From the NCBI RefSeq assembly GCF_905171765.1, contig NC_053390.1, positions 135,548,820-135,612,819 of the forward strand: a DNA stretch of 64,000 bases, read 5' to 3'. The notes beneath the pieces are model-generated. The model searched no databases. It saw nothing but the letters and a program-made list of their open reading frames with translations, and was not told the DNA's origin. Positions 1-9,362 of this stretch are shown here, one piece after another; positions within the stretch are counted from its first letter, which is position 1, and each line of letters opens with the position of its first letter. The stretch comes from Bufo bufo (Eukaryota; Chordata; Amphibia; Anura; Bufonidae). The position numbers and the translations under genes are program-made.

Positions 1-1505
1 GAGTCGAGAAGTCATGGTCAATCCAGGCCTTGTTCATTTTTAGAAGAATCAACCTGTGAGCATTTGCAGTTGCCAGGCGGATACACTTATATGTTATAAT
101 GCCACCAGCAGCACTAAATACCCGCTCAGACAAAATGCTGGCAGCAGGGCAGGCGTAAAGCGCCAGTTCGTGCCACGTGTCCAGCTTGAACACCCAGTAG
201 TTGTAAGGCACTGAGGGATCATTGAGGACTGAGACACGGTCTGCTATTTACTCCTTCACCATCTTCCAAAATTTTTCCCTCCTTGTGACACTAGGCCGCT
301 CATCAGGGTGAGGGTGCTGGCGGGGTGTCATGAAACTGTCCCAGTCTTTGGAAAGTGTTTCCCTGCCTCTGTTGGAATTGCTGTGTGTTCCCCTTGTCTC
401 CTCTCCTTGGTTGGCCAAGGAACTACGGACTCTGCTGCCAGCGTTGTCAGATGGACATTTTTCAACATGGATCTTCTAGTATTGCACCGTTTTGCTCGTC
501 CTCTCCACCAGAAAAATGAGAGATGAGAAGTTCTCTTTGTAGCGGGGGTCGAGAAGGATGAACAACCAGTAATCCGTGTTGTCTAAAATGCGTATAACAC
601 GCGGGGTTCGGGAAAGGCAGCCTAACATGATGTCAGCCATTTGTGCCAGAGTACCAACAGGCAAGACTTCGCTGTCGTCATTAGGAGGATCACTTTCAAT
701 CTCCTCTTCTGCTCACCCACGCTGAACAGACGGAATTAAACTTCCATGGGTACTACCCTCTGTAGAGGAGGCAACAGTCTCCTGTTCTTCTTCATCGTCC
801 AATTCGCGCTGAGAAGACGAACTGAGGGTGGTCTGGCTATCACCCTGTGTAATGTCTTCACCCATTTCCACCTCTTTAAATATGCAAAGCGTTGTCCTTA
901 ATTGTGAGCAGCGAGCGTTTGAGTAGACACAGAAGTGGGATGGTTACACTGATAATAGCGTTCTCGCTGCTTACCATCTGTGTTGATTCCTCAAAGTTTC
1001 TCAAAACCTCACAGAGGTCAGACAACCATGCCCACTCCTCGCTTGTAAATAGCGGAAGCTGACTGGAAAGGCAACAACCATGTTGCAGCTGGAATTCCAC
1101 TACTGCGCTCTGCTGTTCACAAAGCCTGGCCAACATGTGGAACGTCGAGTTCCAGCTCACTTCGCTGTCGATGACTTGCGGAAATGTGCACACATGCGGC
1201 GCACCTTCACCAGTAGCTCAGGCCAATTTGGGTAGGTTTTGAGAAACCATTGAACCAATAAGTTTAAGACATGGTCTAGGCATGGGATGTGTCTGAGCTT
1301 GCCGAGCTCCAAAGCCGCCACCAAGTTACGGCCATTATCAAACACAACCATGCCTGGTTGTGATAAAAGTAAGTAGACGGCACTCACAGCTGCAGGGTTC
1401 ATGCCTTTATTCTTAACATATACAAGTTGAATGTATGCATCAGGGCTGGGGCGGACTGTTCCTACACAGAATTCTGAATGAACCAACAAATATTTTTTTC
1501 TTATT
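1..1505 (-). pseudogene. hAT transposase remnant (family A), cut by window edge
   Basis: The minus strand carries the later part of a BED-type hAT transposase in several frames. From its upstream side, blocks at about 1516-1157 (with VVFDNGRNLVAALELG and HIPCLDHVLNL), 1193-876 and 664-476 are followed near 145-90 by the C-terminal dimerisation motif PAASILSERVFSAAGGIIT. Order and wording match the copy at 24.3-28.7 kb, so both belong to one family. Frame changes between blocks and the missing amino-terminal half make it a pseudogene. hAT transposases cut and paste DNA in the nucleus; this copy cannot. The downstream end of the element lies outside the window. Confidence 0.85.
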
Positions 1506-1572
1506 TTCCTCCTCAAAAACCTAGGCGAATCTTATGGGCAGGTGCGTCTTATAGGGCAAAAAATACGGTATA
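1506..1572. repeat. Short DNA-transposon end-like motif
   Basis: Directly upstream of the hAT remnant is a short block containing 'gtgcgtcttatagggc' and ending 'aaaaaatacggta'. It resembles a terminal motif I recall as widespread in vertebrate non-autonomous DNA transposons. No partner end was found in the window, so family and boundaries are uncertain. Confidence 0.35.
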
Positions 1573-1920
1573 TGAAAATAATTACTCAAGATAAACTTAC
1601 TTCAATAATTCCTCTCAAGATAAATTCTCCTATATTCACCAGAAAAGCTTACCATTACCTCCCCATTACAACATTGTTCTATTGGGGAATGTGACACTTG
1701 TTTTCCCTAATAATTTTTTTTTTTAGCAATTGCAGGAACTGTTGCAACAAAAGTTCCATTCCCAAACAAACTAAAATGCTGTAGGTGTCTGTAGATGCTG
1801 TTCTTATTTGTATATTATTCTCCACCTCTAATCTACATTCATATCCTTCATTGTACTGATTAACATATCATATAGTTATATTTACATATTAATACAGAAT
1901 GTGCGTTCAAATTAAAATAT
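1573..1920. other. AT-rich spacer
   Basis: AT-rich sequence with no recognisable gene or repeat boundary between the hAT fragment and the DIRS left terminus. Confidence 0.5.
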
Positions 1921-2034
1921 TTTTTCCATTTCACCACCATGATGGCACACATGAGAGATTGACTCCTGACCTCTGTAGGGGCAGGAACAGAGAAAGGTTA
2001 AATTGACCCCTCCCACCACTATACACCAGTGTGT
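1921..2034 (+). repeat. DIRS left inverted terminal repeat
   Basis: The stretch from 'caccaccatgatggcacac' to 'atacaccagtg' is matched in reverse complement at about 7500-7606 with a few substitutions. Shared landmarks include 'ctctgtaggggcaggaacag' and 'cccctcccacca'. Confidence 0.85.
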
Positions 2035-2446
2035 TCCTGCCCCTACAGTGGCCAGGATGGACAAAGTTCTTTCTCCCAGTCAGGGAGGTGAAAACATATT
2101 GTGTACCCCTTATTTTTTATTTTCAGTGTACCTGGGAGCTACATTGGAAGCTCGGCGCTTCCCTTGCGGTCATCTCGTTCCGGGTCCGTCCCCTGCTCTC
2201 CGGAGGCGCATGCTGAAGCTGACAGGGAGACGGCAGGGTCACGCTCCCTGTTAATCAGGAGCCTGCCCTGCGGCTTCCACGGGTCTCCTATCTCCTAGTG
2301 AGATCAGCTGGCCGAGACGACGCACGTGTGCAGGCGTCTGACGTCACTTTCGGGTCAAGAGCTCCGTTCCTTGCCGATACAGCCGCATCATGTCGGACCA
2401 GGAGCTGCAGCAGCCCAAAGAGCATGACGCTCTAACGCTTCAAACT

Positions 2447-2641
2447 GTGAGTGTACACTTCTGTGTAGTGGCAGCAGACCCACCAAGGAAAGGATCTATG
2501 GTGGGGATTAAACGAGGTGGTTAAGTTAACTCATATGGAATGCCTCCCCTTGGGCTGGTACCCCACATTTCAATGTATACAGCACTTTCTGTTTATGTAC
2601 TATACATTGAATCCTGCATTAATACAGCTGCTCTCTCATAG
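2447..2641 (+). other. Predicted spliceosomal intron in DIRS gag
   Basis: A donor 'gtgagt' at 2447 and an acceptor 'ctctctcatag' ending at 2641 bound 195 bp. Removing it joins a 19-codon ATG-initiated exon, phase 0, to the long gag frame. The intron itself contains in-frame stops. It is inferred from sequence only. Confidence 0.6.
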
Positions 2642-3595
2642 GTCTCTAAACAAACCTTGAAGAAACCCAGGAAGACTATGAGATTCATCCAATCCTGTGC
2701 TAAACTTCCTGATAATTATACTAAAAAACTCTGTAAGGAGTGTATTACAAAAATCGTGAGAGATGAACAGCCATCTATCATGCAGGAATTCAAGTCTATG
2801 ATCCAAGAGGAAGTTAGATCTTTATTTGCGTCCTTTTGCGAAGAAGCCTCCACCAAAACACCAAAAATTGGTAGATATATCCTCCTCAGACTCTGACGGT
2901 TGGAGGACGAGGCTTCCTCATCTAAAAAAAAATGAAGACGAGCATCCCTTATCGGAAGGGGAAATAACAGACGAATCAAAAAAATTATTTTTTTCCATAG
3001 CGGAGATGAATGACCTTTTAAAAGCGGTCAGAGACACTATGGGTGTAGAGGATGTCCAAAAACCTCACTCAGTTCAGGAGGAGATGTTTGGGGGATTAAA
3101 AACTAAACATTTTAGAGTTTTTCTCATAAACAAAAATATTAAAGATATTATGGATGAGTGGGCATCCCCTGAGAAAAAATTAGGCATTTCTAAGGAATTC
3201 AAAAACAGCTTACTATTTGATCCCACCAGGGCTTTTTTTCTCAGAGACAAGGTGGTGGAACTCACCCCCCCTCCTCCCCTGGCCACGCCCATACCCACCC
3301 CTAGGACCGCCCCCTAAAATCGCCCCCGGATGCAAGTAAAATTGCCAGTGACGGTCGTGACAGCCAGGCTGCCAGTGCCCGCGGCAGTGGCGACTCTAGG
3401 AACAATATATGGGATACATTTATAATAAAAAATGTACTTACAAAAGAAGCTATTCAGTCGTATGCTGTGCCGTCCTCTGCTTGCTTCCGCGGATTCTTTC
3501 CCCTTCTTTCTGTCTCTCGTCAGTGTGCAGGCGTACTGTTATGGTGGATCTGTGGAAGACACACTGTTATGGGGGCATCTGTGGATGACACATTA

Positions 3596-4797
3596 TGCCT
3601 CTCATTAGCCCTCATTATGCCTCTCATCACTCCCATATCTGCCCCCATGCCTCTCATTAGCCCCCATATCAGTCTTTATGCCTCATTAGCCCCCATTATA
3701 AGCAATTATGCCGCATTAGCCCACATTATGCCTCTTATTAGCCCCCATTATAAGCCATTATGCCTCATTAGCCCACATTATGCCTCTTATTAGCCCCCAT
3801 ATGCCTAATTAGCCCCCATTATGTCTCTAATTAGCCCCCATTATGCCTCATTAGCCCCCATATGCCTCATTAGCCCCCATATGCCTCATTAGCCCCATAT
3901 GCCTCTAATAGTCTAATTAGCCCCCATTGTGTCTCTAATTAGCCCCATGATGCCTCTCATTAGCCCCCATATGCCTCATTAGCCCCCATATGCCTCCAAT
4001 TAGCACCCATAGGCCTCCAATTAGCCCCCATATGCCTCCAATTAGCCCCCATAGCCCCCATATGCCTCCAATTAGCCCCCATATGCCTCTAATTAGCCCC
4101 CATATGCCTCCAATTAGCCCCCATAGCCCCCATATGCCTCCAATTAGCCCCCATATGCCTCCAGTTAGCCCCTATATGCCTCCAATTAGCCCCTATATGC
4201 CTCCAATTAGCCCCCATTATGCCCCCAGCAGCCACATTATGTCTCTAATTAGCCCCCATTATGCCTCATTAGCCCCATATGCCTCATTAGCCCCCATATG
4301 CCTCATTAGCCAATTATGCCTCTAATAGTCTAATTAGCCCCCATTGTGTCTCTAATTAGCCCCATGATGCCTCTCATTAGCCCCCATATGCCTCATTAGC
4401 CCCCGTATGCCTCCAATTAGCACCCATAGGCCTCCAATTAGCCCCCATATGCCTCCAATTAGCCCCCATAGCCCCCATATGCCTCCAATTAGCCCCCATA
4501 TGCCTCCAATTAGCCCCCATATGCCTCTAATTAGCCCCCATATGCCTCCAATTAGCCCCCATAGCCCCCACATTCCTCCAATTAGCCCCCATATGCCTCC
4601 AATTAGCCCCTATATGCCTCCAATTAGCCCCCATAGCCCCATATGCCTCTAATTAGCCCCCATATGCCTTTAATTAGCCCCCATAGCCCCCATATGCCTC
4701 CAATTAGCCCCCATATGCCTCCAATTAGCCCCCATAAGCCTCCAATTAGCCCCCATATGCCTCCAATTAGCCCCCATTATGCCCCCAGCAGCCACAT
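3596..4797. repeat. 21-bp minisatellite inside hAT element
   Basis: Tandem copies of a unit close to 'catatgcctccaattagcccc', with shorter and longer variants. The blocks near 3920-4330 and 4335-4800 are two copies of a larger unit of about 413 bp, so there is higher-order structure. Several frames are open and would encode P-P-I-S-P-H-M-type heptads; this follows from the unit length and is not evidence for a gene. Confidence 0.9.
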
Positions 4798-5009
4798 TTT
4801 TTATAAAATAAAAAAACACTTACCTCTCCTGCTCCTGGACGGACGCCGCCTGCAATTTTCTTTCTCCTCAGTCGACTGTGCTCTGAACTGGCGTGCACAG
4901 CGTGAGGTCACAGAGCGCCCTCACGCTGTGCGCAGCCCTGCACAGCCGACAGCCGAGGACCAGGAAGTGGTAAGTACAGAGCGTTCACCACTTCCTGGTC
5001 CTTCGATAC

Positions 5010-5046
5010 ACTAATGAGCGCTTCCATAATGGAAGCGCTCATTAGT
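5010..5046. repeat. Perfect 18-bp-arm hairpin
   Basis: Arms 5010-5027 and 5029-5046 are exact reverse complements around a single base. A close relative ('gatgagcgctt ... aagcgctcatc') lies near 38472-38508 in another hAT-type element. Confidence 0.9.
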
Positions 5047-6023
5047 ATTCACCTGGGAGAATCAGCGGGGGGGCACCTGGGGGGGCACTAAAGGGGGGCG
5101 GGGCGAGTCCAAAAATAGGTGGCGGAACGCCGTTCCAGCGCGTTCCACCAGAAAAAAAGCCCTGGATCCCACTGAATCTAAGGTGTTTGATGAAATACCT
5201 AGAATTGACATCCAGGTAGCAAAGGTAAATAAAAAAACCTCTCTGCCTTTTGAAGATTCTTCCTAATTAAAAGATACCATGGAAAGAAAAGCGGATAGCC
5301 TCCTGAGGAAGTCTTGAGAAGCGGCAATGTATTGCCTCAAAACAAATATCACCGCAACCTCAGTGGCTAGGTCGATGTATCTCTGGTTAAATGAACTAGA
5401 GAGACATCTAATTAATAAAACATCACGGGAACAGATATTAGATTCAATACCATTATTGAAGTCAGCTACAGGTTTCCTAGCTGATGCCTCAGCAGAAACT
5501 ATTCGTTTTTCAACTAAAGACGCGGCTCTATCCAATGCCACAGAAGAGCTCTTTGGATGAAATCCTAGGGGGGAGATATAGCATCCAAAAATGAAGTTAT
5601 GTTCGATACCTTTTTCTGGGGAGTACGTTTTTGGCCCCGTCCTGGACATAATCCTAGAAAAAGCTACCGACAAGAAAAAAGGTTTTCCTGAAGAGAAGCC
5701 GACAAAAAGAAAATTGCCCTTTCGTCCACAGTTTAATCAGGGAAAATCCTTTCATGGAAAAGGAAAAACGGGCCGCTGGAGCTATGCAAAAGGGGGATGG
5801 GGGAGAGGATATCTTCTTAACCCCCAAAACAAATCCAGCGACAAAAATGACGCCAGGATAGGGGGAAGAATAAAAACCTTCTACCCGCAGTGGAAATCCG
5901 TAACTTCAAATCCTTGGGCTTTAAACATAATAAAGGACAGGTACAGGATAGAGTTTTCTTCCCCCCCCCCCCCCCCCCCCCCAGAAAAGATTCAAAAGCT
6001 CTCATCATCCGCCACAGTTACCA

Positions 6024-7232
6024 TTGATTTGGGAAAAAATTCAGGATCTCCAAAAATTGGGAGTAGTAATTCCAGTCCCTCTATCTCAACAGGAGCAGGG
6101 CTATTACTCAAACCTATTCCTAACTCTTCAAACTAACAGCATGGATCCTGAATCCGACATCCTAAGATGCAAGGGTCTTTCTGAAAAGGTAATATCTACT
6201 CTCAAGGCAAGTAGAAAAAAAGTTACTGGTGCCATTTACCTCAAAATATGGAAAAAATTCTGTATCTGGAGTGGAGAGGACACACCTAACCATTAAGAGC
6301 CCAATATCCAGAAGATCCTAGACTTTATTCAAAAGGGTCTAGAACTAGGCCTCAGACCTTCTACCCTGAAGGTTCAGATCTCAGCCCTAAGAGCCTTCTT
6401 TGACAGTGAACTGGCCAATCATAGATGGATCAGGAGATTTATTAGATCCTCATCTAGACTAAGACCTTCAATCATACCCCGAATGCCTTCCTGGGACTTA
6501 AATACGGTTCTTAAAGGACTGAAAGGGGCTCCATTTGAACCTTTAAAAGACATCTCCTTAAAGAACCTTTCACAGAAAACAGCTTTCCTGATAGCCATAT
6601 CATCAGCTAAGAGGTTAAGCGAAATCCAGGCCCTTTCAATTCGGGAACCATACCTCACTATACAGGAAGACAGGATAACCCTCAAACTAGATCCAGGGTT
6701 TTTACCCAAGGTAGTAACCGATTTTCACAGAAACCAAGAAATAATATTACCTTCCTTCTGCACAAACCCCAAAAATCCTGGGGAGAAGCAATTCCACTGC
6801 CTGGATGTCAGAAGAACGGTCCTCAACTACCTAGAAAACACCAAGGACTTATGCCAGGTGGATAATTTACTTATCCAGTTCCAAGGAAAGAATAAGGGCA
6901 AAGCAGTATCAAAGGCAACCATCGCTATATGGATCAGACTGACGATTTCCGATTGTTATAATATTCAGGGTATTAGTTGCCCCGTAGGAGTTAAACCCCA
7001 TTCTACAAGGGAAATTTCCTCATCTTATGCAGAAAGAGCAGGGGCTTCTCTAGAACAAATATGCAGAGCAGCCACATGGTCTAGTATGAATACTTTTGTA
7101 AAACACTATAGATTGGACTTATCCAGATCCTCGGATCTTTCTTTCGGGAGGAAAGTTTTACAAGCCATAGCCCCCCACCCTCTTAATGTTCGTAATCTGG
7201 TAGGTCTCTCATGTGTGCCGTCACGGTGGTAA
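6024..7232 (+). pseudogene. DIRS RT stub fused to tyrosine recombinase
   Basis: One frame runs from 6024 to 7232 with a single internal stop (TAA at 6294-6296). The first 30 or so residues (LQKLGVVIPVPLSQQEQGYY) look like the entry to a DIRS reverse transcriptase. The frame then jumps straight to recombinase sequence (SMDPESDILRCKG onward), so roughly the whole RT and RNase H are deleted. The recombinase keeps the expected catalytic landmarks: an arginine in SSAKRLSEIQAL, H-x-x-R in KPHSTREIS, and the terminal tyrosine in FVKHYRLDLS. This enzyme would integrate the circular cDNA without target duplication. A poly-C run just upstream (about 5962-5981) probably also disturbs the frame. Confidence 0.85.
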
Positions 7233-7290
7233 AATGGAAAACCGGAATTAGACTTACCGGTAATTCAGTTTCCATGAATCCAGCATGACG
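7203..7290 (+). repeat. DIRS internal complementary region
   Basis: 7203-7240 is the reverse complement of the left terminus (about 1921-1958). 7239-7287, with 'ccggaattagacttaccggt', is the reverse complement of the right terminus (about 7593-7641). Such a composite region is specific to DIRS elements. Confidence 0.85.
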
Positions 7291-7311
7291 GCACAATATC
7301 CCACCCAAAAA

Positions 7312-7365
7312 AATATATATATATATCAAAATATATTGGTATAATCAAATACCAAAAAAAAATTA

Positions 7366-7409
<44 letters not shown>

Positions 7410-7412
7410 TAA
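7312..7412. repeat. TA-rich microsatellite
   Basis: Two TA runs, the longer at about 7370-7405, lie between the internal complementary region and the right terminal repeat. Confidence 0.9.
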
Positions 7413-7499
7413 AATATATACTGGTATGAGGAAATACCCCCAAAATTTTTAAAAAATAATAAGTTTCACTTATAGTGGGTCGGAGCACTGTAATCTGGA

Positions 7500-7641
7500 A
7501 CTCATTGGTGTATGGTGGTGGGAGGGGTCAATTTAATCTTTCTCTGTTCCTGCCCCTACAGAGGTCAGGGGTCAATCTCTTATGTGTGCAGTCATGGTGG
7601 ATTCATGGAAACTGAATTACCGGTAAGTCTAATTCCGGTTA
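7500..7641 (+). repeat. DIRS right inverted terminal repeat and terminus
   Basis: 7500-7606 is the inverted partner of 1921-2034. The extension to about 7641 pairs with the internal complementary region. Confidence 0.85.
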
Positions 7642-7729
7642 TCTGGCAGGTGCTCTTCCACCAGTAAGCCTATGATGCCTATAGGTAAAGCCTTGTCTTT
7701 TTTATGACATGTTTTTGTCACATACTCCC

Positions 7730-7961
7730 TAGTGATGAGTGGCATAGGCAATATTTGCCATAAATTCACAAATTCGAGAATCTCCAGTCATTGTTTACTT
7801 GATTGCGAAAATCGGCAATGTAATATATTTGCGATAAATTTGCGATTAGAATATTCAACACTATTCGAATATATATCACTATATTCTAAATATTTGCGAA
7901 TTCTCGAAGTGGCGATATTCGCGATTAAAATTCGCGATTCGAATATTCGTGCTCAACACTA
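7730..7961. mobile_element. AT-rich hAT-like MITE, 232 bp
   Basis: Starts TAGTGATGAGTGGC and ends with the reverse complement of TAGTGTTGAGCACG. The flanking 8-mers ATACTCCC and ATAGTTCC match at 6 of 8 positions, fitting an old hAT duplication. The interior is dominated by palindromic 'cgaatattcg' motifs. It has no coding capacity. Copies lie at 11701-11943 (opposite orientation) and, expanded, at 19425-20530. Confidence 0.8.
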
Positions 7962-8118
7962 ATAGTTCCACAATTCAGAATAATTCAGACATTTAGTAGC
8001 AACACTGTTCGCAAAATAATATACTTACTGTATATATTTTAGCAAATGTTACTTAAAAATACTTGTTACATCGAAAAATACAGTATTTTTCCTAGGAAAC
8101 CCTTGATCTGTGAATAAT
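7962..8118. other. No gene or repeat recognised
   Basis: AT-rich sequence between two insertions; possibly original host DNA. Confidence 0.4.
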
Positions 8119-8132
8119 AATTATGTAATACT

Positions 8133-8648
8133 ACAAAGAAAAAAATATAAGGGGTTAAGTCCGCACAACCTGCCTGCAGGTGCACATCACTATGGCGAAC
8201 TACATACACAAACGGAAAATGCAAATGTGATCGCACACTGCATCCAGCACTCTGCCCTCCATGCTGGATGAGACATTGGTTTATATTTTGGCCAAAGCAT
8301 AGTAAGCCACTCACCGCGTCAAGGTCGTCTCAATTGAGTGGTCCCTAACTCTTGTTTCTACCTGTTCATGGGCCATGACAGCCACATAAAATCCAGGGAA
8401 TGCAGGTCAGCATGCAAGCCAAGTACACTTTGCTTGTAACCCCGTCCGGTGCCATTACAGCTTTCATCGGATCCAGGGATGCAAGTACCAACATGCATGC
8501 TGAACCCACCATATACTTCTCCTGGAGCCAGATGGCTAATGGTAGGTTCTATATAAGCAGACTCAGTTTTATATTGACTTTAAAACCAGCCTCCAGGACA
8601 GATTAACTGGTCAGGTGTGCCTGACTCAAAGGAGATCGCCACGCCTCC
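8133..8648. mobile_element. 516-bp insertion flanked by 14-bp direct repeats
   Basis: The 14-mer aattatgtaatact occurs immediately before (8119-8132) and after (8649-8662) this segment, as expected of a target duplication made by LINE-type target-primed insertion. The interior starts 'acaaagaaaaaaatat' and ends 'gccacgcctcc', with no significant reading frame and no visible tRNA-like promoter boxes. It may be a SINE or a 5'-truncated LINE; family not identified. Confidence 0.65.
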
Positions 8649-8708
8649 AATTATGTAATACTGTAGTTTTAAGCGCTTTTTCAATTGATTGCTTATGATG
8701 ATGATGAT

Positions 8709-9196
8709 TAGTGATAACGAATTATTGAAAAGTTTAATTTGTTTGCTTCGTGACTAATTACTTCACCACAAGGTAGTGGGCATAATGAAAGGGAGCTGCG
8801 ATTGTGCCACCCCCCTCATCGTATCCCTCAGATGCCGCGTTCATACATGTTCGTGGCATCTGATATAAATAACGGTGTGTCAAATAAGAAAAAACTCATA
8901 CCTACCTGATCCATTTACTCGCAACGGGCGGGCTTTTGTCATCTTGCTTGAAGATCTGGCCGAAATCATACGTCACCGCGCACAGGATTTGGGCCGAGAT
9001 CTTCAAGCAAGATGGCGGTGGCCGGCTCGTTGCGAGCAAATGGATCAGGTAAGTATGATTTTTTATTTTTTCACTTTTTCAGGTTAAATCGATTCGCTCG
9101 CACGAAGCATGAGGAGATTCGGCTTCGCGGCGAATCAAATTTATCCAGAAATTTAGATCGAAGTCCACTTTGTGGACTTTGATTCCCTCAGCACTA
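8709..9196. mobile_element. hAT-like MITE with 8-bp TSD, 488 bp
   Basis: Ends TAGTGATAACG and, in reverse complement, TAGTGCTGAGG, flanked by ATGATGAT on both sides (8701-8708 and 9197-9204). The target is itself ATG-rich, so the duplication is slightly less convincing than elsewhere. Inside is a palindrome with imperfect arms of about 75 bp (8890-8965 and 8990-9064) and a shorter hairpin at 8829-8866. The right end resembles the start of the interspersed repeat cut at 40580-40644. Confidence 0.7.
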
Positions 9197-9362
9197 ATGA
9201 TGATGATTATTATTATTATTATTAATGATAATTTGTTACAATAAATAGACAGATAATAATTATTAAACACAGGTTTAATGAGACGCACAGGACTGAGGAA
9301 AAATTAGGACGAGGTGCTGCCAGTAAAAGAGGATCCGCCCTTCCTCTAAAGTGAATAAATAA

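Larger units (their letters stand above)
3227..5164. mobile_element. Non-autonomous hAT element with perfect 8-bp TSD
   Basis: The element is bounded by CAGGGCTTTTTTTCT at its left end and the reverse complement of the same 15 bases at its right end. The 8-bp sequence GATCCCAC is duplicated on both sides (3219-3226 and 5165-5172). 8-bp duplications and CAGG-type ends are diagnostic of hAT. It encodes no transposase; the interior is mostly a minisatellite plus a G/C-rich segment and a hairpin. Removing it with one duplication restores the DIRS gag reading frame, so it inserted after the DIRS element. Confidence 0.92.
2390..5265 (+). pseudogene. DIRS gag-like ORF, with intron and hAT interruption
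   Basis: Coding probably starts at ATG 2390, runs 19 codons to 2446, and resumes in frame at 2642 after a GT-AG intron. It continues to about 2890, where one frameshift moves it to the frame that starts near 2826. That frame has an acidic, serine-rich stretch (ISSSDSD, EGEITDES) and is cut at 3218 by an inserted hAT element. The same frame resumes after 5172 and stops at 5263-5265. Further gag-like material in other frames follows at 5327-5560 and 5591-6136. DIRS Gag is expected to package element RNA. No zinc knuckle is visible. The gag assignment rests mainly on position. Confidence 0.7.
1921..7641 (+). mobile_element. DIRS-type tyrosine-recombinase retrotransposon, internally deleted
   Basis: The element has the DIRS layout: inverted terminal repeats, a gag-like region, a tyrosine recombinase, and an internal complementary region just downstream of the recombinase. 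The left terminal repeat (1921-2034) pairs with 7500-7606. The internal region at 7203-7290 is complementary first to the left end and then to the right end, the arrangement used in DIRS replication models. The reverse transcriptase, RNase H and methylase-like domains expected between gag and the recombinase are absent; only an RT stub remains near 6024-6136. A complete 1.9 kb hAT element sits in gag. It is a dead, potentially non-autonomous copy. Confidence 0.88.

Noticed and set aside
3467..4652. Long proline/histidine-rich open frames
   Set aside because: Open only because the 21-bp minisatellite unit is a multiple of three without stops.
8875..9087. 70-codon plus-strand frame in the MITE
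   Set aside because: It overlaps palindrome arms and has no similarity to any recognised family.
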